DNA of 12,302 bases, taken from contig QNXT01000246.1 of NCBI GenBank assembly GCA_003973505.1, positions 1 to 12,302 on the forward strand. The letters are read 5' to 3'. The DNA comes from Bacteroidota bacterium (GTDB lineage: Bacteria; Bacteroidota; Bacteroidia; Bacteroidales; UBA1556). Under the pieces are notes generated by a model. It saw only the letters and a program-made list of their open reading frames with translations, made no database searches and was not told the DNA's origin. This document shows, in pieces, positions 6,415 through 12,302 of this stretch. A program made the translations under genes and the position numbers. The first letter of the stretch is position 1, and the number at the start of each line of letters is the position of its first letter.

Positions 6415-8073
6415 ATGAATAGATTTATACTATTTACAGTGGTTTTAAGCTTTTTTGCCTATGGCAAAATTCAAGCACAAAACAATGTGTTAGGAGGCGG
6501 TGAAGTACATGGTAGCTTTCAAGCCGATGCGCAGTACTATAAAGCAGACTCTGCTATTGGAGCAAATGAAATTCCGGAAAAAATGGCCGTAAATGCCTTT
6601 TTGGAAATGCGTTATACGAATAAAGGATTCGAGGCAGGAATGCGTTACGAACTTTTTATGCCCGCAATGCAAGGTTACGATTCACGTTGGAACGGTAATG
6701 GATTTGGGTATCGTTATTTACGTTATTCTAATGAACGAATTGATGTTACAGCGGGAAACTTTTATGAGCAGTTTGGCTCAGGAATGATTCTTCGTGGTTA
6801 TCAGGAATGGAACTTAGGATTTGATAATTCATTCGACGGTGTGAGAGTGAAATATAAAATGAAAGCCTTAACGGTAACAGGTTTGGTGGCTAAGCAACGT
6901 TTATTTTGGGATTTAGGTCCAGGATTAGTTCGTGGTATTGATGGGCAGCTCTCGCTTAACGATTTGTTAAAACCTATGAGTGACTCAAAAACCCGTATTT
7001 TCCTTGGAGGAAGTTTTGTATGTCGTAATCAGGTTGATCAAAACCCCATTTATAATCTTCCGGAAAATGTTGGTGCTTATGCAGGAAGATTTCAATTATA
7101 TAGAGGAGGATTTAATTTTAAAATGGAAGTGGCCAATAAGATTAATGATCCAAATGCGACCAACAACTTTATATATAAAGAAGGAAATGCTGCCATGGTG
7201 GAGTTAGGTTATTCTCGAAGAGGAATTGGTTTTACTTTGCAATTGAATCGTTCTGATAATATGGATTTCCGTTCAAGTCGTACAGCCACGGGTTTCGATT
7301 CACATATTGGATATATTCCTGCCATGACACGTCAACATGCTTATACATTAGCGGCTATGTATCCTTATGCTTCTCAGGCAAACGGACAAATGGGCCTACA
7401 AGCTACTTTTATCTATAAATTGAAAAAGAAGAGTACTTTAGGTGGTCGATATGGTACAAGCATCGACATTAATTATGCTTTCTCTAACTCCATTTATAAA
7501 TCAAAAATAAATGATTCTACAGACATAGGTCAAACAGGAACATTGGGATATTCTTCTGATTATTTCAAATTGGGTGACGAAAAATACTTCTACGATTTCA
7601 ATATTAAAATTTCGCGTAAGCTAAGCAGAAAGTGGCAAGTGGCATTGATGTATATGAATCAGTATTATAATACATTAATAAATGAAGGTCATAATGCTCC
7701 AGATGTTTTTGCCGATATTGTGGTTGGTGATGTTTGGTGGAAATTTAAACCTTATAATTCTTTACACGTTGAGATGCAAGGTTTATTTACCAAACAAGAT
7801 GATGGTAATTGGTCGCAAATGATGGTTGAATACAATCGTAAAGGATTTTTTGGTGCGGTAATTATGATGTACAATTTCGGAAATGAAATGGTGGGTCATG
7901 AAAAAACAGATCCTTATTTATATCCTTTTTTTACTGTAGGATATACCCATAAAACCACGCGTATTTCAGCGGGTTATGGTAAGCAGAGAGAGGGAATTGT
8001 ATGCGTAGGTGGTGTTTGTAGAGCTGTGCCCGCTTCCAATGGATTTACCTTGACGGTTAATAGTAGTTTTTAA
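6415..8073 (+). CDS. DUF6029-like outer-membrane beta-barrel candidate
   Basis: A 552-residue protein with a signal peptide (1-21, cleaved before Q22). The mature part is made of alternating amphipathic strands rich in Y, F, W and G with short polar turns, and ends in phenylalanine (NSSF), as expected for an outer-membrane barrel inserted by BamA. There is no plug or TonB box that I can see. From memory the protein resembles the Bacteroidota DUF6029 family, which I associate with TlpA and Omp28 genes; this needs a profile search. Near the C-terminus a C-x4-C pair (C530, C535, CVGGVC) is followed by RAVPASNG; C203 is the only other mature cysteine. The pair could be a disulfide handled by the neighbouring thioredoxin-like proteins. 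The stop is 18 bp before the Omp28 gene, so the genes are almost certainly cotranscribed. The biochemical function is unknown. Confidence 0.8.
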   Translation: MNRFILFTVVLSFFAYGKIQAQNNVLGGGEVHGSFQADAQYYKADSAIGANEIPEKMAVNAFLEMRYTNKGFEAGMRYELFMPAMQGYDSRWNGNGFGYRYLRYSNERIDVTAGNFYEQFGSGMILRGYQEWNLGFDNSFDGVRVKYKMKALTVTGLVAKQRLFWDLGPGLVRGIDGQLSLNDLLKPMSDSKTRIFLGGSFVCRNQVDQNPIYNLPENVGAYAGRFQLYRGGFNFKMEVANKINDPNATNNFIYKEGNAAMVELGYSRRGIGFTLQLNRSDNMDFRSSRTATGFDSHIGYIPAMTRQHAYTLAAMYPYASQANGQMGLQATFIYKLKKKSTLGGRYGTSIDINYAFSNSIYKSKINDSTDIGQTGTLGYSSDYFKLGDEKYFYDFNIKISRKLSRKWQVALMYMNQYYNTLINEGHNAPDVFADIVVGDVWWKFKPYNSLHVEMQGLFTKQDDGNWSQMMVEYNRKGFFGAVIMMYNFGNEMVGHEKTDPYLYPFFTVGYTHKTTRISAGYGKQREGIVCVGGVCRAVPASNGFTLTVNSSF

Positions 8074-8091
8074 TTTTGAGATTTTTGAGAT
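8074..8091 (+). repeat. Perfect tandem 9-mer filling the intergenic spacer
   Basis: TTTTGAGAT occurs twice in direct tandem and makes up the entire 18-bp spacer between the stop at 8073 and the ATG at 8092. It includes the translation initiation region of the Omp28 lipoprotein gene. Confidence 0.8.
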
Positions 8092-8967
8092 ATGAAAAAA
8101 ATAAATTTAATCATTTTTACCATTTTCACGCTTAGTTTAACATTCTTGACATCTTGTTGTGATAAGATAGATGAGCCTTATATGAATACGGGTGATGGTG
8201 GGCTTGTTGGTGATACAGTTCGTAAAGTTTTATTGGAAGATTTTACCGGCCATTTATGTGTGAATTGTCCTGCAGCTCATGTAATCATTGAGGGCTTGGA
8301 AAAAGTTTATCCTAAGCGTATAGTACCTGTTGTAATTCATGCGGGCTTTTTTGCAAAACCCAAAGCAGCACCCTATGATTATGACTTTAGAACACCTGAT
8401 GGAACTGCTATTGCAACGGAGTTTGGAGCAATAACAGCACCACTACCTAAAGGTATGGTTAATAGAATAAATAAAGGTGGTTATTTGATGGACCCAGCAG
8501 CTTATGCTACGGCAGTAAGTTTGGTGTTGGATTCACTACCTGAATTGCCTGATGTTTATATCGAAATTGATCCTTCGTATAATTCTTCGGATAGCACCAT
8601 AAGTGTGGATGTGAAAATGAGTGTACTTGCGAATTTGCCTGCGGGTAAATATAATGTTTCGGTAATGGTACTTGAAAGTAAAATTATTGCAGCCCAAAAA
8701 AATACAACTCCAGAGATAAATAATGGTCAAGAGATTTTGGACTATGAACATAATGATGTGTTAAGGGGAACTATTAATACTACTTGGGGTGAGCAGTTTG
8801 CTGATGAGGCTTTGGTTGCAGGTAAGGTTTACAATAAGTCTTATTCCAATTATAAAATTGGAAGTGATTGGAATCCTGATAATCTGAAGATTGTAGCCTT
8901 TGTTTATTATGCTGACGGCCCTAAAGAAAAAGTGGTTATTCAGGCCGAAGAAGCCCATTTGAAATAG
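8092..8967 (+). CDS. Omp28-family outer-membrane lipoprotein with CxxC
   Basis: A 291-residue lipoprotein. The leader ends FLTSC, with the lipidated cysteine at C22, and an acidic CDKIDEP stretch follows. Residues 44-290 match the Omp28 family: LLEDFTGHLCVNCP carries a thioredoxin-like pair (C56, C59), and APLPKG (117-121) sits where the cis-proline loop is expected. The C-terminal half (about 155-287) is a beta-rich domain typical of the family. Omp28 proteins are known as surface-exposed antigens or adhesin/receptor candidates in oral Bacteroidota; a redox activity is suggested by the motif but is not, to my knowledge, established. It is the last gene of the TlpA-DUF6029 unit and ends before a strong terminator. 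It shares the CxxC and the fold with the divergent T9SS protein at 3563-5434, but not its adhesin-like and sorting domains. Confidence 0.88.
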   Translation: MKKINLIIFTIFTLSLTFLTSCCDKIDEPYMNTGDGGLVGDTVRKVLLEDFTGHLCVNCPAAHVIIEGLEKVYPKRIVPVVIHAGFFAKPKAAPYDYDFRTPDGTAIATEFGAITAPLPKGMVNRINKGGYLMDPAAYATAVSLVLDSLPELPDVYIEIDPSYNSSDSTISVDVKMSVLANLPAGKYNVSVMVLESKIIAAQKNTTPEINNGQEILDYEHNDVLRGTINTTWGEQFADEALVAGKVYNKSYSNYKIGSDWNPDNLKIVAFVYYADGPKEKVVIQAEEAHLK

Positions 8968-8986
8968 TACCTTTTGAAATAGTATC
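8958..8986 (+). repeat. Imperfect 15-bp direct repeat over the Omp28 stop codon
   Basis: TTTGAAATAGTA at 8958-8969 is repeated exactly at 8973-8984, a 15-bp period. The first copy contains the TAG stop of the lipoprotein gene. It looks like a small slippage duplication in the 3' untranslated part. Confidence 0.65.
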
Positions 8987-8995
8987 TTTATTTTT

Positions 8996-9039
8996 AACCT
9001 TTCCAAAAGCGAAAAACTTTTGGAAAGGTTATTTTTTTT
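8996..9039 (+). terminator. Strong intrinsic terminator of the TlpA-DUF6029-Omp28 unit
   Basis: AACCTTTCCAAAAG (8996-9009) pairs perfectly with CTTTTGGAAAGGTT (9017-9030) around a 7-nt loop, and an A plus eight T (9032-9039) follows. It lies 28 bp after the Omp28 stop. On the opposite strand the hairpin is followed by AAAAATAAAG and has no T tract, so it is a poor terminator for the convergent exporter operon unless the hairpin alone suffices. Confidence 0.9.
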
Positions 9040-9049
9040 GAAGGTTAAA

Positions 9050-10141
9050 TTACCTCAAAGCTCCATTCCAAACTTTAATCTTTTCTCCCTCCTTCACACC
9101 TTTTAGAACTTGTACGTTGATACCATCAGAAAGCCCCGTTTCAATATCACGTCGTTCGTATTTCATGCTATCCACTTCTACTTCTACAAAGGCTTTCTTA
9201 TTGTCAAATTGCAATAAACTTTCACGAATAGTCAATACGCTATCAGCACGATGTAAAACAATATCAGCATTGGCACTATAGCCTGCTCTGATGTACACGC
9301 TATCGTTAAGAATTACATCGGCTTTTATTTCAAACTGTATTGCTCCATTTTCCTTTACTCCTTTTGGGCTAATATATTTCAGAGTGGCATCAAAAGTGAC
9401 ATTTTCCAATGCGCCAATCGTTAGAATAAGCGGCATGCCTTCTTTTATTTTCCCTACTTCCGATTCGTCAACTTTGCCTTTGAAAATCATGTCAGTCATA
9501 TCGGCAACGGTGGCAATGGTGGTTCCTGCATTAAAATTATTTGTTTCGGTAACTGAAAATCCCTCTTCCACAGGGACATCCAAAACAGTGCCTGAAATAG
9601 TAGAAACAACAATGGTATTCGTGTGATTTCCTGAATCTTTGGTTGTTCCTTCACGAATTAATTGTAAATTGTTTTCGGCAGCTTTTACTTCTGATTTAGC
9701 TCTTTCGTATGAGTATTTTACTTGCTGAAAATCACGGTCTGAAATGACTCCTTTTTCATGCAATTGCTTTTGACGGTCGTATTGAATTTTTATATCCTGC
9801 ACATTAATCTTTGCATTTTCCACACGCGTTTCAGCAGAATTCAAATTCACCATATTGGGAATGATTTTTATGCGTGCAATTTTATCTCCCTTTTTTACTT
9901 TATCTCCCGCTTCAACATAGATTTCGGTTATAATTCCAGAAACTTGAGGTTTTATCTCAATTTCTTTCCGAGGAATTACGGAACCTGTTGCTACGGTTTT
10001 GTCAATGATGGTGGAAATAAAGGGAGTTTCTGTTTTATAAACAACAGGATCAGTCTCCGATTTTTGATATAGATAATATATTGTACCGATAAAGGCTCCA
10101 ATAAAGAGGATAAGGATGATGATTTTGATTGCTTTTTTCAT
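9050..10141 (-). CDS. Periplasmic adaptor (membrane fusion) protein of an ABC efflux system, MacA/HlyD type
   Basis: A 363-residue adaptor. An N-terminal membrane anchor (4-25) leads to the first half of a lipoyl/barrel-sandwich domain (about 60-92, VSGIITEIYVEAGDKVKKGD), a short alpha-hairpin coiled coil (about 97-165), the second lipoyl half (about 177-215, ISGTVLDVPVEEG), and beta-barrel plus membrane-proximal domains (216-360). It links an inner-membrane ABC permease to an outer-membrane TolC-like channel. It lies 42 bp downstream of an FtsX/MacB-type permease gene and is the last gene of that operon, which supports the MacA type over an RND-pump adaptor. The hairpin is short for the family, and no outer-membrane channel gene is present here. 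The exported substrate is unknown (drug, lipid or peptide are all possible). Confidence 0.88.
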   Translation of the reverse strand: MKKAIKIIILILFIGAFIGTIYYLYQKSETDPVVYKTETPFISTIIDKTVATGSVIPRKEIEIKPQVSGIITEIYVEAGDKVKKGDKIARIKIIPNMVNLNSAETRVENAKINVQDIKIQYDRQKQLHEKGVISDRDFQQVKYSYERAKSEVKAAENNLQLIREGTTKDSGNHTNTIVVSTISGTVLDVPVEEGFSVTETNNFNAGTTIATVADMTDMIFKGKVDESEVGKIKEGMPLILTIGALENVTFDATLKYISPKGVKENGAIQFEIKADVILNDSVYIRAGYSANADIVLHRADSVLTIRESLLQFDNKKAFVEVEVDSMKYERRDIETGLSDGINVQVLKGVKEGEKIKVWNGALR

Positions 10142-10183
10142 TGATTTTCAGTTTTATAGTTTTGTTATCTATAATTTATTTTT

Positions 10184-11440
10184 TTACTCGGTTCGTAATG
10201 CATCAATAGGTCGTATGCGCACCGCTCGATTGGCAGGAAGAAAACCTGCAAAACCGCCAGCTACTATCATGATTATTATTGTTTTTATTGCGATATTTAA
10301 ATCAACCTCAGGGTTTCTAAACATACCCCCATCGCTGCCTTGCATAAGCATATTTATGCCTTCAACTGTGAATACGCCAAATATTAATCCTAGAATTCCG
10401 GCGATGCTTGTTAAAAGTATGGACTCCATAATAATCTGTAGAATAATGGAAAATGGTGTTGCTCCGAGCGCTCGTTTTATGCCAAATTCTTTGGTGCGTT
10501 CTTTCACAGTTACAAGCATAATATTACTCACGCCAATTACACCAGCTATGAGTGTGCCAAGTCCTACTATCCATATCAGAGCACTGATTCCTGAAAACAG
10601 GCTTTGTATTTTTTTAAATTCTTTTTCCATATTCCAATGACCAAATGCTTGTGTGTCTTTCGGAGAAATAGAATGGCGTTCGGCCAATAGCTTTAATACC
10701 TTTTCTTCTACTACCGAAACGGGAACCTCCTTGGTGGAGGTAATGGAGTACCAAGCTACAACATTTCCCCAATTGAAGGCTCTCTGAAAGGTAGAAAAAG
10801 GAATAAAAATGGTTTGTGATTCTTCATTATCGCCATTTCCTGAATGTAGGTTGTCAAAAACACCCACTACCGTAAAATATACTCCATTGATTTGTATGGC
10901 TTGTCCAATGGGGTTTTCACCAGGTGTGAATAAAACATCGTAAACTCGTTTTCCAATTGCAGCTACTTTTCGATAATCTTTGATGTCGTTTTCATTTATC
11001 AGGCGGCCATTAAGAATTTTGAAAGGATTGATTTTGAAAAAATCGGGCATATCACCATTCACACTAAAGGCTCCTGATTTTAGTCCTCTAAATACATTAT
11101 TACCACCACGATACCCGCCTAATTGTCCACGCGGTGCTATGTATTTTATCTCGGGAATATTATCGAGCATGGCCTGGGTGTCGTCATTATTAAAATAATA
11201 ACTTCGTCCCTGTGGGAAACCTTTATAAGGAATTGTTGTTCGTTGAGCCCAAAGAAACATGCTATTGGTTGCCCGAGAGCTGAAATTATCCATCACTCCA
11301 TGTCGTAAGCCTGAACCTGCACCCATCATTACGAGGAGCATATAGATTCCCCAAAAAACGCCAAATGCCGTTAGCGCTGTTCTGATTTTGTTTTTACTTA
11401 AAACCACATATATCTCGTGCCAATTATCTTTTTCAAACAT
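10184..11440 (-). CDS. ABC transporter permease, MacB/FtsX family (second of a tandem pair)
   Basis: A 418-residue inner-membrane subunit with the family's full layout: TM1 at about 20-42, a large periplasmic MacB_PCD domain (about 43-280, with the FKILNGRLINENDI and NPIGQAIQINGVYFTVVGVF blocks), then three helices at about 285-308, 333-362 and 383-403 in the FtsX domain. The cytoplasmic TVKERTKEFGIKRALGA stretch (311-327) is the family hallmark that couples to the ATPase, and RPIDALRTE closes the protein. There is no nucleotide-binding domain, so it needs a separate LolD/MacB-type ATPase. It starts 2 bp after the stop of the paralogous permease gene upstream, implying tight cotranscription and probably a heterodimer of the two subunits. 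It is complete at both ends. Confidence 0.93.
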   Translation of the reverse strand: MFEKDNWHEIYVVLSKNKIRTALTAFGVFWGIYMLLVMMGAGSGLRHGVMDNFSSRATNSMFLWAQRTTIPYKGFPQGRSYYFNNDDTQAMLDNIPEIKYIAPRGQLGGYRGGNNVFRGLKSGAFSVNGDMPDFFKINPFKILNGRLINENDIKDYRKVAAIGKRVYDVLFTPGENPIGQAIQINGVYFTVVGVFDNLHSGNGDNEESQTIFIPFSTFQRAFNWGNVVAWYSITSTKEVPVSVVEEKVLKLLAERHSISPKDTQAFGHWNMEKEFKKIQSLFSGISALIWIVGLGTLIAGVIGVSNIMLVTVKERTKEFGIKRALGATPFSIILQIIMESILLTSIAGILGLIFGVFTVEGINMLMQGSDGGMFRNPEVDLNIAIKTIIIMIVAGGFAGFLPANRAVRIRPIDALRTE

Positions 11441-11442
11441 AT

Positions 11443-12302
11443 TTATTCGTCTCTTAAGGCTTCAATAGGTTTTACATTGGCAGCGCGCATGGCAGGAATT
11501 AAACCGGCTACCGCACCAGAAATAACCAATACCGCAGTGGCAATGAGTGCAGTTTGAATATCCACTTCAGGATTGCGGAAATAGTCCAAGGCAGGAACGT
11601 ACTTAGAAATGGCTTCAAGCACAAAAGTGCCCACAACAAGCCCTATATAGCCGGCAAAAGAAGTGATAAGCACCGATTCGAGCATAATGAGCCCGATTAT
11701 GGAGCCAGGACTTGCACCTATGGCTTTTCTGATTCCAATTTCTTTGGTGCGTTCTTTAACAATGATAATCATGATATTACTTACCCCTACAATTCCTGCA
11801 ATGATGGTCATGATTCCGATAAACCAAATGAATTTTCGTATCATGGAAAAGAGATTGGTAAATTCCATAAAGTCTTCAATGGTATTCCAAATGTGAATAG
11901 CTCTGGGGTCGTTGGGGTCGAAATCATGTGTTTTCGCAAGTAAGTTTTTTACTTTCTTTTCCATTGCTAAACTCTCTTCGAGGTTCGCATTGGTTTGAAT
12001 TGGAATGCGTCCAACTTTATTATCTAAGCTATAAATTATTTGTGCCGTAGAATAGGGGATATAGATGCGGCGAACATCTCGGTCGCCTCCTTTATCATTA
12101 AAAACACCAACAACTTTAAATGGGATTCCGTTTACGGAAATCATTTTGCCGATGGGATTATTTCTGCCAAAAAGTCCTGTTTTTACTAATCTTCCAATGC
12201 ATGCCATTTTGCGATGTTCACGCATGTCGATTTCATTTATAAATCGCCCTTGGAGAATATAAACTTTTTCCACATCACCATAGTTGGGTGTTATGCATTT
12301 TA
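11443..12302 (-). CDS. ABC transporter permease, MacB/FtsX family (first of the pair, cut by right edge)
   Basis: The frame stays open to the window edge, giving 285 residues plus two bases. A GTG at 12273 is not the true start: the residues before it (ITPNYGD) continue the same periplasmic-domain block that is intact in the neighbouring paralogue (MPDFFKINPFKILNGRLINE aligns with YGDVEKVYILQGRFINE). The visible part holds the end of MacB_PCD (NPIGKMISVNGIPFKVVGVF) and the three C-terminal helices of the FtsX domain, with IVKERTKEIGIRKAIGA and the terminal KPIEALRDE. About 130 N-terminal residues, including TM1, are missing. It is clearly homologous to the next gene, with long identical patches in the C-terminal domain (IAG..GVSNIM, VKERTKE, FRNPEVD), so the pair arose by an old duplication. 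The operon promoter and the ATPase may lie beyond the edge. Confidence 0.92.
   Translation of the reverse strand, partial: KCITPNYGDVEKVYILQGRFINEIDMREHRKMACIGRLVKTGLFGRNNPIGKMISVNGIPFKVVGVFNDKGGDRDVRRIYIPYSTAQIIYSLDNKVGRIPIQTNANLEESLAMEKKVKNLLAKTHDFDPNDPRAIHIWNTIEDFMEFTNLFSMIRKFIWFIGIMTIIAGIVGVSNIMIIIVKERTKEIGIRKAIGASPGSIIGLIMLESVLITSFAGYIGLVVGTFVLEAISKYVPALDYFRNPEVDIQTALIATAVLVISGAVAGLIPAMRAANVKPIEALRDE

Noticed and set aside
10116..10640. Open plus-strand frame of 174 codons
   Set aside because: It lies antisense to the end of the permease gene and the start of the adaptor gene. It has no domain and no promoter, and its hydrophobic composition mirrors the opposite strand.
11554..11943. 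Open plus-strand frame of 129 codons
   Set aside because: It is antisense to the well-supported FtsX-type permease, with odd composition and no recognisable motif.
12271..12273. GTG at 12273 as the start of the right-edge permease
   Set aside because: The frame continues to the window edge, and the residues before GTG align with the paralogue's periplasmic domain; a start here would remove TM1.
1..12302. CRISPR arrays, insertion sequences, tRNA or rRNA genes
   Set aside because: On reading both strands I saw no regularly spaced repeats, transposase-like frames with terminal inverted repeats, or tRNA/rRNA-like conserved segments.

Overview
The window is AT-rich Bacteroidota DNA. The evidence is Por/type IX secretion (T9SS) C-terminal sorting domains, SPI signal peptides cleaved before Gln, a Bacteroidota lipoprotein, TAnnTTTG-type -7 promoter boxes, A/T-rich leaders without Shine-Dalgarno sites, and a TlpA / DUF6029-like barrel / Omp28 gene set that I associate with Bacteroidales. 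Genus and species cannot be told from the sequence.

Layout. (1) 1-2528, minus strand: a secreted metallophosphoesterase is followed after 12 bp by an APC-type amino acid permease that runs off the left edge. (2) 2603-3375, minus strand: a small secreted protein whose T9SS sorting domain lies in a different frame, so the gene looks frameshifted; it ends at a hairpin terminator. (3) 3563-5434, minus strand: a 623-residue modular T9SS cargo with a choice-of-anchor J/cleaved-adhesin-like domain, a beta-sandwich linker, a thioredoxin-like Omp28 domain with CGPC, and a sorting domain. It has a strong terminator. (4) 5435-5853: a 419-bp divergent intergenic region. (5) 5854-8967, plus strand: a compact three-gene unit of TlpA-like thioredoxin (WCKPC), DUF6029-like outer-membrane barrel candidate, and Omp28-family lipoprotein (CVNC), closed by a 14-bp-stem terminator. 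(6) 9050-12302, minus strand, convergent with the previous unit: a MacA/HlyD-type periplasmic adaptor and two tandem MacB/FtsX-type permease subunits. The second permease is cut by the right edge. No ATPase gene for this ABC exporter is in the window; it may lie beyond position 12302.

How the genes may work together. The centre of the window (3563-8967) holds three exported proteins with a thioredoxin-like CxxC, plus a barrel candidate with its own closely spaced cysteine pair, on both sides of one divergent control region. I infer an envelope and surface thiol/disulfide system, with TlpA in the periplasm, DUF6029 in the outer membrane, and Omp28 proteins as lipoprotein and T9SS-secreted partners. 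This is a hypothesis from gene content; the sequence does not show the substrate. The right-hand unit is a tripartite-type ABC efflux system, and the left-hand unit couples a phosphoesterase to a permease with no obvious functional link.
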